From JBBRVW01 sp963784645 (lineage in GTDB: Bacteria > Actinomycetota > Actinomycetes > JACCUZ01): a stretch of DNA of 64,000 nucleotides. The stretch spans positions 186,001 through 250,000 of the forward strand of contig CAWARY010000018.1 in assembly GCA_963784645.1 (NCBI GenBank), in the 5' to 3' direction. Shown in pieces: positions 41,261-51,100 of the stretch (position 1 is its first letter; each line of letters begins with the position of its first letter). Made by a program: the position numbers and the translations under genes. The notes beneath the pieces were generated by a model, which ran no database searches, was not told where the DNA came from, and worked only from the letters and a program-made list of their open reading frames with translations.

Positions 41261-41334
41261 CGCCACCGTCCTGTCTCGGAGGGCGACGGCGGGCCGGCCG
41301 CACCGCTGTGGGCGCCGGCGAGCATCATCGGAGG

Positions 41335-42135
41335 ATGAGGACCTCGACCGTCCGGCTCACGGACGGGACGAGGCTGCCGTACGTCGAGTCGGGCAGCCGA
41401 TCGGGCGTGCCGGTCGTCCTGCTGCATGCGGTCGGCGAGTCCTGGCGGTCCTGGAGCCGGTTGCTCGGCTGCCTCCCGGCCGACCTGCGTGCTCTGGCCA
41501 TGACCCAGCGCGGCCACGGCGACGCGGACAAGCCGGCGCAGGGCTACCGGCTCGGCGAGGCCGCCGCCGACGTGGTCGGTGTCCTGGACGCTGTCGGCAT
41601 CGACCGCGCCGTGATCGCGGGTACGTCCAGCGGCGGCCTGGTCGCGCAACAGGTCGCGGCCGACCGGCCCGACCGGGTGACCGCCCTGCTTCTCGTCGGG
41701 TCGCCGCACAGCCTTCGGGGAGTCCCCGCGCCGGCGTGGGTCCGCGGCGCCGACGCCCTGACCGACCCCGTCCCGAGGTCCTTCGCCCGGGCATCGGTCG
41801 AGTCGTTCGCGGTGGGGCGCATCCTGCCGCCGGACTTCGTCGAGCAGATGGTGGAGGACGCCGCCCGGTTGCCGGCGGGGGTCTGGCGGGCCGTCGTGAC
41901 CGAGCTGCTCGAGGCCGAGCCACCGAGCGAGACGGGGAGGGTCGCGGTGCCGACCGTCGTGCTCTGGGGCGACCGGGACGAGGTGCTCCCGCGGGCGGAC
42001 CAGGAGCGGATGGTGGCGTCCATCCCGGGGGCGGAGCTGCGCGTGTACGAGGGCACCGGGCACCTCGTGCTGTGGGAGCAGCCGGAGCGGGTGGCGGCGG
42101 ATCTCGTCGCGCTGGTCCGCGGGCTGAGCGGGTGA
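41335..42135 (+). CDS. Alpha/beta hydrolase (LipV-like position)
   Basis: 266 residues from ATG 41335, GAGG just upstream. VVLLHAVGESWRSWSRLLG oxyanion region, nucleophile GTSSGGLVAQQ (Ser about 101), acid WGDRDEVLPRADQ and GTGHLVLWEQP. Lacks a signal peptide. Its place between moeZ and the alkyltransferase-like gene matches Rv3203 (lipV); lipase activity is not demonstrable from sequence. Confidence 0.85.
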   Translation: MRTSTVRLTDGTRLPYVESGSRSGVPVVLLHAVGESWRSWSRLLGCLPADLRALAMTQRGHGDADKPAQGYRLGEAAADVVGVLDAVGIDRAVIAGTSSGGLVAQQVAADRPDRVTALLLVGSPHSLRGVPAPAWVRGADALTDPVPRSFARASVESFAVGRILPPDFVEQMVEDAARLPAGVWRAVVTELLEAEPPSETGRVAVPTVVLWGDRDEVLPRADQERMVASIPGAELRVYEGTGHLVLWEQPERVAADLVALVRGLSG

Positions 42136-42139
42136 GCGG

Positions 42140-42472
42140 GTGACCCGCGACGGCCGGGACGATGCGTCACCGATGGCCGACCTGCCGTACGACGAGCGGG
42201 TGCTCCAGGTGGTCTCCCTCATCCCGCCCGGACGGGTCATGTCGTACGGCGACGTCGCGGAGTACCTCGGAGCCGGCGGCCCGCGCCAGGTCGGCCGGGC
42301 GATGTCGCGCAGCGCCGGGGACGTGCCGTGGTGGCGGGTCCTGCACGCCGACGGGTCGCCACCGCCGGGCAAGGAGGCCGAGTGCCTGGCGCACCACCGC
42401 GCCGAGGCGACCCCGCTGCGTCCCGACGGCACCCGGGTCGACCTGCGCCTGGCCCGCTGGGACGGCACCTGA
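42140..42472 (+). CDS. Alkyltransferase-like protein (ATL)
   Basis: 110 residues from GTG 42140 (ATG 42173, MADLPYDERVLQVV, is an alternative). MGMT C-terminal-domain fold: IPPGRVMSYGDVAEYLG, HTH GGPRQVGRAMSR and PWWRVLHADG. In MGMT the active motif is PCHRV; here Cys is replaced by Trp, so it cannot dealkylate and should instead flag O6-alkylguanine for nucleotide excision repair. Fits the Rv3204 position. Confidence 0.9.
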   Translation: MTRDGRDDASPMADLPYDERVLQVVSLIPPGRVMSYGDVAEYLGAGGPRQVGRAMSRSAGDVPWWRVLHADGSPPPGKEAECLAHHRAEATPLRPDGTRVDLRLARWDGT

Positions 42473-42487
42473 CCCATACCCCCGCCC

Positions 42488-42559
42488 CTCGTTTGCGACC
42501 TGAGTCCCCGACACGCCGGGCGACGCCCCGGCGTGTCGGGGAACGAGGTCGCAAACGAG
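42488..42559. repeat. Dispersed hairpin repeat, copy 2
   Basis: Outer arms CTCGTTTGCGACCT and AGGTCGCAAACGAG (14 bp) and inner arms CCCCGACACGCCGGG / CCCGGCGTGTCGGGG (15 bp, perfect), loop of 6 bases (42521-42526). It shares arm sequence and layout with the copy at 38830. Located between convergent genes, so it can serve as a bidirectional terminator. Confidence 0.72.
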
Positions 42560-42600
42560 CGAAATTGGGGCGACGGCGGGTGAGCAGCGGACCGTCGGGC

Positions 42601-44559
42601 CTACGCCCAGCCGCGGGCGCGGAGGTAGGACTGCGGGTCGGCGGGCCGGCCGAGGAACGCCTCGACCAGGTCGTCGCCGTCGCGTGAGCCGCCCGGCTCC
42701 AGCACCGACGTGCGGAACGCCCGGCCGACCTCGGGGTCGAGGATCCCCTCCCGCTCGAACCGGCCGACCATGTCGTCGCCGATCACCTCGGCCCACAGGT
42801 AGCCGTAGTAGCCGGCGTCGTAGCCGCCGAAGAGGTGGCCGAAGGACCCGAGGAAGAAGGTGCCGTCGAGGTACGGCAACTGCAGGACGACCTCCGCGAG
42901 GCGGGTGGCCTCGTCGAGGTCGACCTCCTCGGTCGCCTCGTGCAGGGCGAGGTCGAGACGACTCAGGGACAGGCCGCGGGCCGTGCGGCCGAGCGCGCCG
43001 GCGAACCGGGCGTGGGTGAGCCGCTCGACCACGTCGGGGTCCAGCGGTGCGCCGGTGCTCCAGTGCCGCGCGATGCCGGTGATCACCGACGGCTCCCACG
43101 CCCACCGCTCCATCAGCTGGCTCGGTGCCTCGACGAAGTCGCCCTCCGTCGTGGTGCCGGCGAACGCGGAGTAGCGGCCCGTGAAGACGTTCTGGTGGAT
43201 GACGTGGCCCAGCTCGTGGAACAGCGTCTCCATCTCGTCGTGGCGCAGCAGGGCCGGCCGCCCGTCGCGCGGCGGCGAGAAGTTCGTGACCAGCGCGGTG
43301 AGCCCGGGGATCCGGCTGCCGTCCGGCGCGCGTCGCGGCCGCACCAGGTCGAACGCCGCGGCGTGGCTGAACTTCCCCTCGCGCGGGAACAGGTCCAGGT
43401 ACACCCGGCCGAGCAGGGTCCCGTCGGCGTCCCGGATCTCGCGCAGCGTGACGTCCTCGTGCCACGAGGTCGCGGCGTCCTCGGCCGGTGCCTCGGGGAA
43501 CGTCAGTCCGAGCAGGCGCCCGATCAGCTCGAACATCGTCGCCAGCACCGCGTCGACGGGGAAGTACTCCGCCAGCACCGCCGGGTCGATCCCGAGGCGG
43601 CGCTCCGACCGGATCCGGCGCGTGTACTCGAGGTCCCACTGCTCGAGGCGTACGTCGGTGGGCCCACCGTCCTCGACGAGCAGGTCGCGCAGCTCGGCGT
43701 TCTCCGCGGCGACCGGGCCGTCGAGCGCGGCGGTGAGCTCGTCGAGCAGCCCTCGAGCCCGCTCGGGGCTGCCGGCCATCCGCACCTCGGTGGCGTAGTG
43801 CGCCCACGACGGGTAGCCGAGCAGCGCGGCCAGCTCGCGGCGGACGGCAAGACCCTCCGCCACCAGCGGCCGGTTGGCCGCCGCGCCTCGGTCGCGCGAC
43901 CGGCGGAGCAGCCGCTCCCGCAGGTCGCGGCGCCGGCCCTGGGCGAGGAACGGCCGCAGCTCCGGGTAGTCGAGCGACACGGCGTACGTGCCCGGCGCCG
44001 ACCCGGCGCGCAGGCCGTCGACGTAGGTGTCGGGCAGGCCGTCGAGCTCCTCCCGGGTCAGCTCGAGCCCCTCGGTGTCCTCGGCGATGTTGACGTCGAA
44101 CACCGCCTCGACGGCCGACAGCCGGTCGTGCAGCTCGCGCGCCCGGGCGCGGTCGGCCGCGGGCAGCGCGTGCCCGCTGCGGCGCAGGTCTCGTGTCCAG
44201 CGCGCCACCAGCCGCGCGTCCTCCGGGTCGCCCGGCACAGCCTCCGCCCCGCGGCCGAGGACGACGGCCGCGACGTCGTCGCGCAGCGGCAGGCCCGCGC
44301 GCCACGCGGACAGCTCGGCGAACGCCTTCTGCCCGGCGTCGCGCACCGCCGCGTCGGGGTGCACCCAGCCGACGAACGCCGCCCGCCCCACGAGGTCGTC
44401 TGCCGTGCCGCAGATGCCGTCGAGCACCTGCACCACCTCGAGCAGGGTGCCCGGCGGCGACGCGGTCAGGGAGCCGACCCGGCCGTCGAGGTCGGTGCGG
44501 CCGTCGGCGAGGTCGCGGTCGACCTCCGTGGCGGTCACGGTCCGGTAGTCGTGCAGCAC
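42601..44559 (-). CDS. M3 family metallopeptidase (oligopeptidase)
   Basis: 652 residues from GTG 44559, with AGGAG 8 bases upstream; a longer reading to 44676 has no ribosome site. Zinc motif HELGH (His448) in ETLFHELGHVIHQNVF, with the third ligand Glu in VEAPSQLMERW. A typical cytosolic thimet-like or Dcp-like peptidase (about 650-690 residues) that trims short peptides. The helical N-terminal half and the PDS-like C-terminus are intact. Confidence 0.93.
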   Translation of the reverse strand: MLHDYRTVTATEVDRDLADGRTDLDGRVGSLTASPPGTLLEVVQVLDGICGTADDLVGRAAFVGWVHPDAAVRDAGQKAFAELSAWRAGLPLRDDVAAVVLGRGAEAVPGDPEDARLVARWTRDLRRSGHALPAADRARARELHDRLSAVEAVFDVNIAEDTEGLELTREELDGLPDTYVDGLRAGSAPGTYAVSLDYPELRPFLAQGRRRDLRERLLRRSRDRGAAANRPLVAEGLAVRRELAALLGYPSWAHYATEVRMAGSPERARGLLDELTAALDGPVAAENAELRDLLVEDGGPTDVRLEQWDLEYTRRIRSERRLGIDPAVLAEYFPVDAVLATMFELIGRLLGLTFPEAPAEDAATSWHEDVTLREIRDADGTLLGRVYLDLFPREGKFSHAAAFDLVRPRRAPDGSRIPGLTALVTNFSPPRDGRPALLRHDEMETLFHELGHVIHQNVFTGRYSAFAGTTTEGDFVEAPSQLMERWAWEPSVITGIARHWSTGAPLDPDVVERLTHARFAGALGRTARGLSLSRLDLALHEATEEVDLDEATRLAEVVLQLPYLDGTFFLGSFGHLFGGYDAGYYGYLWAEVIGDDMVGRFEREGILDPEVGRAFRTSVLEPGGSRDGDDLVEAFLGRPADPQSYLRARGWA

Positions 44560-44674
44560 CTGTGCTCTCCTCGTCCGCTGTGGATCGACCTCCGACACTA
44601 CGACCCGCCGCGCGGCCCGGCGCGCCGACCGTGCGCCCGGTGCGGAGCCGCAGCGGCGGGGTACGGTCGCCCGC

Positions 44675-45979
44675 ATGGCTCCGACCCCCGCTGCTCCCGC
44701 GACGACCTACGCCGTGGAGCGCACCAGGCTCCGCAACGGACTCCGCGTCGTGCTGGCCCCCGACCGCTCGGCCCCGGTCGTGGCGGTGGCCGTGTACTAC
44801 GACGTCGGCATCAGGTCGGAGCCGGCAGGGCGCACCGGCTTCGCGCACCTCTTCGAGCACCTGATGTTCCAGGGGTCGGCGTCGCTGCAGAAGATGGACC
44901 ACGTCAAGTACGTGCAGTCCTCCGGTGGCACCCTCAACGGCTCGACCCGGCTCGACTACACGAACTACTTCGAGGCGCTGCCGTCGAACGCGCTCGAGCG
45001 GGCGCTGTTCCTCGAGGCCGACCGGATGCGTTCACCCGCGGTCACCGAGGAGAACCTGGCCAACCAGCTCGCGGTGGTCAAGGAGGAGATCCGGGTCAAC
45101 GTCATGAACCAGCCGTACGGCGGGTTCCCGTGGCTGACGCTGCCTCCGGTGCTGTTCGAGACGTTCCCCAACGCTCACAACGGCTATGGCGGCTTCGAGG
45201 ATCTCGAGAGCGCGACGGTCGACGACGCCCGTGACTTCTTCGACACCTACTACGCGCCGGGCAACGCGGTGCTCTGCCTCGGCGGCGACTTCGACCCCGA
45301 CAAGGCACTGGAGATGGTGCGCACGCACTTCGGCGACGTGCCGCGCCGGACCGTGCCCGAACGACCCGACTTCGACGAGCCCGCCCCCACGTCCGAGCGG
45401 CGCGAGGAGCAGGTCGACGCCCAGGCTCCGGCTCCCGCGGTGGCGCTCGGCTGGCGGGTGCCCGACCCCGACGACCTCGACGCCTACCTCCCGTACGTCG
45501 TGCTCACGTCCGTGCTGGCGACCGGCGACGCGTCGCGGCTGCGGCGCCGGCTCGTGCAGGACGACCGGCTCGCCACCGACGTCGGCGCGCACGTGTCGTT
45601 CATGGAGGACGCGTTCGACGTGCGCAACCCCACCGCCCTCCTCGTCGAGGCGCACCACTCCGAGGACGTGACGACCGACGCTGTCGTCGAGGCCGTCGAC
45701 GAGGAGCTCGACCGGGTCGCCACCGACGGGGTCCCGTCCGACGAGCTCGAGCGGGTGCAGGCCCGGCTCTCGTCGGCCCTGCTGCAGGGCTCCGACCACG
45801 TGATGTCCAGGACGCTCGCCATGGCGTCGTACGAGCAGCAGCGCGGACGCGCCGAGCTCGTGGGGGAGATGCCGGCACTGCTCGGCGCGGTCACCGGCGA
45901 GCAGGTCGCGGCGGCTGCCGCGTCGCTGCGGCCCGACGCCCGCGCCCGGCTCGACCTCGTCGCCGGAGCTGCACGGTGA
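44675..45979 (+). CDS. M16 family metallopeptidase, catalytic subunit
   Basis: 434 residues. Inverted zinc motif HLFEH (His58, Glu61, His62) and the distal Glu in LAVVKEEIRVNVMNQ, followed by ATVDDARDFFDTYYAPGNAVLCLGGD. It is followed by a second M16 gene with a GTGA overlap. Pairs of this kind form heterodimers with one active and one inactive subunit, like mitochondrial processing peptidase and bacterial YmxG-type homologues. Confidence 0.93.
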   Translation: MAPTPAAPATTYAVERTRLRNGLRVVLAPDRSAPVVAVAVYYDVGIRSEPAGRTGFAHLFEHLMFQGSASLQKMDHVKYVQSSGGTLNGSTRLDYTNYFEALPSNALERALFLEADRMRSPAVTEENLANQLAVVKEEIRVNVMNQPYGGFPWLTLPPVLFETFPNAHNGYGGFEDLESATVDDARDFFDTYYAPGNAVLCLGGDFDPDKALEMVRTHFGDVPRRTVPERPDFDEPAPTSERREEQVDAQAPAPAVALGWRVPDPDDLDAYLPYVVLTSVLATGDASRLRRRLVQDDRLATDVGAHVSFMEDAFDVRNPTALLVEAHHSEDVTTDAVVEAVDEELDRVATDGVPSDELERVQARLSSALLQGSDHVMSRTLAMASYEQQRGRAELVGEMPALLGAVTGEQVAAAAASLRPDARARLDLVAGAAR

Positions 45980-47316
45980 GCCGGCGCAAAGCGTTCACGC
46001 CGCGACCGGTCCCCGCGCTCGCGCGTCCCCGCAAGGCCAAGCTGCCAACGGTCGCCGAGCGGGTGCTGCCGTCCGGCCTCCGCGTCGTCGCGGTCCGCCG
46101 GCCCAGCGTGCCGGTGGTCCAGGTCCGCCTGCGCGTCCCCTCGGCCGTCCGCAAGGGCGCCGACCTCGCGAAGGCGGCGATGCTGGAGCGCACGATGCTC
46201 CTCGGGACCGCCGAGCGGTCGCAGGGCGAGCTCGCCGAGGCGCTCCAGCGCATCGGTGGCTCCTTGCGGGTCAGCGGCGACGCCGACCGGCTGGTGGTCG
46301 CCGGCGAGTCGCTGCGCACCGGTCTCAAGGACCTCCTCGCGCTGCTCGCCGAGGTCGTCACGTCGGCCCGCTATCCCGCCCAGCAGGTCGAGGGCGAGTC
46401 GCACCGGCTCGCCGACCAGCTCCGCCGGGCCATGTCCCAACCGGGTGTCATCGCCGACGAGGCATGGCTGCACCAGATGTACGGCGACCACGTCTACGGC
46501 AGCGAGTACCCCAGCGCCGACGCGGTGCTGGGGGTGTCTGCCGCGTCGTTGCGCGCCGCGCACACACGTCGGATGCAGCCGACCGGGAGCCTGCTGGTTC
46601 TCGTCGGCGACCTCACCCCGGCGCGTGCGCTGGACCAGGTCGCCGCCGCGCTGGCGGGCTGGGACGGCGAGGGCGTACCGACGAGGGTGCCGAGGGTGCC
46701 CGCCCCCGTGCCAGGTCCGCTGCAGCTCGTGGACCGGCCCGGCGCGGTCCAGTCGAACCTGCGCATCGGCGGCGACGCGGTCGCCCGCACCGACCCGTCG
46801 TACGCCGCGGCCGAGCTGGCCAACGCGCTGTTCGGCGGCTACTTCTCGTCGCGGCTCACGATGAACATCCGCGAGGACAAGGGCTACACCTACAGCCCCC
46901 GGAGCTCGCTGCGGCACGGCGGTGCCGCCTCGTGCTTCCTGACCGCCGCCGACGTCGCCACCGAGGTCACGGCGCCGGCGATGGTGGAGGTCGGGTACGA
47001 GCTGGGCCGGATGGTCAGCCTGCCGCCGAGTGCCGAGGAGGTCGCCGCGACCGCGCAGTACCTGGTCGGCACCCTGGCGCTGTCGACGGCGACGCAGGCG
47101 GGCCTGGCCGGCACCCTCGCGGTGCTGCTGGCCGACGGGCTCGACGTCACCTGGCTGCGGGACCACCCCGAGGCGCTGCTCGCCGTCACACCGGCCGAGG
47201 TGCACGAGGTCTCCCAGCGGCTGCTCTCGCCGTCGCGGCTCGTGGCCACCGTCGTCGGTGACGCCGACCGGGTCGCCGAGCCGTTGTCGGCCTTGTACGA
47301 CGTCGTCCGCGGCTGA
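45976..47316 (+). CDS. M16 family peptidase, non-catalytic partner
   Basis: 446 residues. No HxxEH motif is found in the equivalent position (RLRVPSAVRKGADLAKAAMLERTMLL). The conserved R/Y motif of the M16B beta subunit is present in FGGYFSSRLTMNIREDKGYTYSP, which stabilises substrate in the active partner. Co-translated with the catalytic subunit, so a heterodimer is likely. Confidence 0.92.
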   Translation: MSRRKAFTPRPVPALARPRKAKLPTVAERVLPSGLRVVAVRRPSVPVVQVRLRVPSAVRKGADLAKAAMLERTMLLGTAERSQGELAEALQRIGGSLRVSGDADRLVVAGESLRTGLKDLLALLAEVVTSARYPAQQVEGESHRLADQLRRAMSQPGVIADEAWLHQMYGDHVYGSEYPSADAVLGVSAASLRAAHTRRMQPTGSLLVLVGDLTPARALDQVAAALAGWDGEGVPTRVPRVPAPVPGPLQLVDRPGAVQSNLRIGGDAVARTDPSYAAAELANALFGGYFSSRLTMNIREDKGYTYSPRSSLRHGGAASCFLTAADVATEVTAPAMVEVGYELGRMVSLPPSAEEVAATAQYLVGTLALSTATQAGLAGTLAVLLADGLDVTWLRDHPEALLAVTPAEVHEVSQRLLSPSRLVATVVGDADRVAEPLSALYDVVRG

Positions 47317-47322
47317 CCGGGG

Positions 47323-47889
47323 TCAGCCCACCACGCGGTGGTGCAGGTGCACGACGCCGCCGGTGAAGCGGTGCTCGTCGACCAGCTCGAGGTCGAGCCG
47401 CACGCCGTCGGGCAGTGCCCGGGTGCCCCCGCCGACCAGCACCGGCACCACGAGCAGGTGGCAGTCGTGCACCAGTCCGGCGCGGAAGGCGGCGGCCGCG
47501 AGCCCCGGGCCGCCCACCGACACGTCGCGATCGGAGCCGTCGACGAGGGCGCGGACCGCCGCCGGGTCGAACGACCGCTCCAGGCGGGTGCGCACGGTGC
47601 TCACCGCGTCGAGGGTCGTCGAGTAGACGACCTTGTCCGCCGACTGCCAGACCCGGCCGTAGTCCTGCACCACCGGCTCGTCGCCGATCTGGTCGGGATG
47701 CTCCCAGGCCGACATCACCTCGTACATGCGGCGCCCGTAGAGATAGGTGCCGACCCCGCGCTCGAGGTCGTTGACGAAGGCGTGCACCTCCTCGTCCGGG
47801 GCGGCCCAGTCGAAGGTGCCGCTCGCGTCCGCGACGTACCCGTCGAGCGACGCGATCGCCGAGTACACCAGCCGGGCCGTGCCTGCCAT
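47323..47889 (-). CDS. Dihydrofolate reductase family protein (RibD C-terminal type)
   Basis: 188 residues from ATG 47889 with GGAGG 6 bases upstream. MAGTARLVYSAIASLDGYVADASGTFDW is the start of the family, DRDVSVGGPGLAAAAFRAGLVHDCHLLVVPVLVGGG the NADPH-binding strand-turn and DGVRLDLELVDEHRF the end. YyaP/YwjB-type proteins of this family are uncharacterised reductases, and no true folate-pathway role is implied. Confidence 0.85.
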   Translation of the reverse strand: MAGTARLVYSAIASLDGYVADASGTFDWAAPDEEVHAFVNDLERGVGTYLYGRRMYEVMSAWEHPDQIGDEPVVQDYGRVWQSADKVVYSTTLDAVSTVRTRLERSFDPAAVRALVDGSDRDVSVGGPGLAAAAFRAGLVHDCHLLVVPVLVGGGTRALPDGVRLDLELVDEHRFTGGVVHLHHRVVG

Positions 47890-48150
47890 GGCGTGCCTCC
47901 CCGTGGACGGATCCTGCCGGCCATCCTGCCCGGCGGTGCCGACACCCGGGCCTTCCTGTCCGCCGTTGTCGGTGCTCGTCAGAGCGCCAGGACGGGCGAA
48001 GGCGGTCGGTGGCACCGCCAGGTGCGCGGCTGACCCATGCGACGAAATGGGCGCTGCCGCACCAGACACGCCGGTGGCGCGGTGTGTCCGCGCCCAAAGG
48101 ATCTAGGGGTCAGCCGCGGCCGGCGGGTCGTGTCCAGGGTGCGTGATGGG

Positions 48151-51100
48151 ATGACCGACGTGACCAGCCAGCCGCGACAGCACCCCGGCCGCGGCGCCCC
48201 GCTGCCGCCGTACCGGCTGGTGCGGGCCGCTGCCCGGCCGGTCGCGGCACCCGTGCTCGACCCCGCTCAGCAAGAGGTCGTCGACCACCGCGACGGGCCG
48301 CTGCTGGTGCTCGCCGGGCCCGGCACCGGCAAGACCACGACGCTGGTCGAGGCAGTGGTGGCCCGGATCGACGCCGGAGCCGACCCCGAGCAGGTCCTGG
48401 TGCTCACCTTCGGCCGGCGGGCGGCGGCCGAGCTCCGGTCGCGCATCACGGCACGACTCGGGCGCGCCACCAAGGAGCCGCTCGCCCGCACGTTCCACTC
48501 CTACGCCTTCGGTGTGCTGCGGCGCGAGGCGGCAGCGCGCGGTGACACCGCGCCGCGGCTGCTCTCCGGCCCCGAGCAGGACCTCGTGGTCCGTGACCTG
48601 CTCGCCGGCGACCTCGAGGGCGGCGCGACCGGCTGGCCGGAGCGCCTGCGGCCCGCGCTCGCCACGCGCGGCTTCGCGCAAGAGCTGCGCGACCTGCTCA
48701 TGCGGGCCTACGAGCGGGGCGTGGGGCCGGCCGAGCTCGAACGGCTGGGTCGTGAGCAGGGGCGCGACGACTGGCAGGCGGCCGCCGTCTTCATGCGGCA
48801 GTACGCCGGCGTCACGGCGCTGCGCGACGCCGCCAGCTACGACCCGGCCGAGCTGATCCGCGCCGTGGTCGGCCTGTGGATCGCCGAACCGGCGCTGCTC
48901 TCGGCGGAGCGGGCCGCCCGGCCCTTCGTCCTCGTCGACGAGCTGCAGGACACCGACCCCGCGCAGGTCGAGCTGCTCCGGCTGCTCTCCGGCGAAGGAC
49001 GCGACCTGGTCGCCGTCGGCGACCCCGACCAGTCGATCTACGGCTTCCGCGGCGCCGACGTGGCCGGCATCCGCGGCTTCCGCGACACCTTCCGTACCCG
49101 GTCCGGCGAGTCGGCTCCGCTGGTCTGGCTCACCACCAGCCGGCGCTCCGGCGCGGAGCTGCTGGCCGCCGGCCGCCGGGTCGCCCGCGGGCTCGGCGGA
49201 CCGCGGCACCACCGCGACCTGCACCCGGTGCCCGGGGCCTCGCCCGGCGAGCTCGCCGTCTCGCTGCTGCGGTCGGAGACCCAGGAGGCCGCCCACGTCG
49301 CCGCGCGGCTGCGCCACGCCCACCTCGTCGAGGGCGTCCCGTGGTCCCGGATGGCCGTGGTCGTCCGCTCCACGGTGCACGCGATGCCGGTGCTGCGGCG
49401 CGCGATGGTCGCGGCCGGCGTCCCGGTGGCCGTGTCCGGCGACGAGGTGCCGCTGCAGCAGGAGCCCGCGGTCCGGCCGCTGCTGCTGCTGCTCCGGTGC
49501 GCCACCCGGCCCGAGACCCTCGACGAGGAGGCGGCTGTCGAGCTGCTCACCTCGCCGGTCGGCGGCGCCGACGTGATGGCGCTGCGCAGGCTGCGACAGG
49601 CGCTCCGGCGTGACGAGCTGGCCGCGGGTGGCGGGCGCCCGTCCGGGCCGCTCCTCGTCGAGGCGCTCGAGGAGCCCGCCGTCCTCACCACGCTCGAGCG
49701 GTCGACAAGCCGACCCGCGACAGCCGTCGCCGGGCTGCTCCGCGCGGCGCGCGACGCCGTCGCGGCACCGGGGGCCACTGCCGAGGACGTCCTGTGGGAG
49801 CTCTGGGACCGCTCCGGCCTCGCCACCCGCTGGGAGCGGGCCAGCCGTGAGGGCGGCCCCGCAGGGGAGGCGGCCGACCGCGACCTCGACGCCGTGGTCG
49901 CCCTGTTCGACACCGCGGCCCGGTTCTGCGACCGCCTGCCGGGCGCGGGTCCCGAGGGCTTCGTCGACCACCTCGAGGGGCAGCAGATCCCCGGTGACGA
50001 GCCGTCGGTCCGGCCGGTGGCCGACGACGCCGTCCAGGTGCTCACCGCGCACGCGAGCAAGGGCCTCGAGTGGGACGTCGTGTGCGTGGCCGGGGTGCAG
50101 GAGGGCAGCTGGCCGGACCTGCGCATGCGCGGCTCCTTCCTCGGCTCGGAGCGGCTGGTCGACCTCCTGCGGCCCGGCGCCGAGCGCACCGCGCCAGCGG
50201 TCGCCAACGCCGCCACCCTCGGCCGACTGCTCGAGGAGGAGCGCCGGCTGTTCTACGTCGCGGTGACCCGGGCCAGGCGCTCGCTGCTGGTGACCGCGGT
50301 CAGCAGCGAGCGCGAGGGGCTGAGCCCGTCCCGGTTCCTCGACGAGATCGACCCGCCCACCGGGCACGACCCGCGCCCGCTCGCCGTGGTCCGGCGCGCC
50401 ATGTCGCTCACGAGTCTGGTGGCCGACCTCCGGCAGACGGTGGCCGACGGGTCGACACCCACCGACCTGCGGACGGCGGCCGCGCACCGGCTGGCGACCC
50501 TGGCTGCCGCCCGCGCCCGCGGCGCCGACCCGTCCGCGTGGTGGGGGCTGGCACCGCTCTCGGACGAGCGCCCGGTCCGCGCCGAGGGCGAGCCGGTGGC
50601 GGTCAGCCCGTCGAAGGTCGAGTCGTTCCGCCGCTGCGAGCTGCGCTGGTTCCTCGAGCACGTCGGCGGTGGCGACCCGGCCGGGGCGGCACAGACCGTC
50701 GGCACCCTCGTGCACGCCGTGGCGGAGGCGGCGACCACGCCGGAGCAGAGCACCGAGACGGCGCTGCAGGCCCGCCTCCGGTCACTGCTGCCGACGGTCG
50801 ACCTCGGGGCCGGCTGGGTCGCCCGCAAGGAGCGCGAGAAGGCCGAGGGCATGGTCCGGCGGCTGGCGCGGTGGCTGGCCGACAACGGCCGCGAGGTCGT
50901 CGCCACCGAGCTGGAGTTCGCCGCCGAGGTCGGCCGCGCCCGCCTCGGCGGCCGGGTCGACCGCATCGAGCGCGACGACCTCGGCCGCGCCGTCGTCGTC
51001 GACCTCAAGACGGGCACCTCGAAGGTGCCGCCGGAGGAGCTCCCCAGCCACGGCCAGCTCGCCACCTACCAGCTCGCCGTCGAGACCGGCGCGTTCGACG

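Noticed and set aside
42167..44902. A 911-residue - strand frame overlapping the M3 peptidase
   Set aside because: It is a different reading frame of the same region, lacking HELGH in frame and rich in Arg/Ala; the 42601-44559 frame has the zinc motif.
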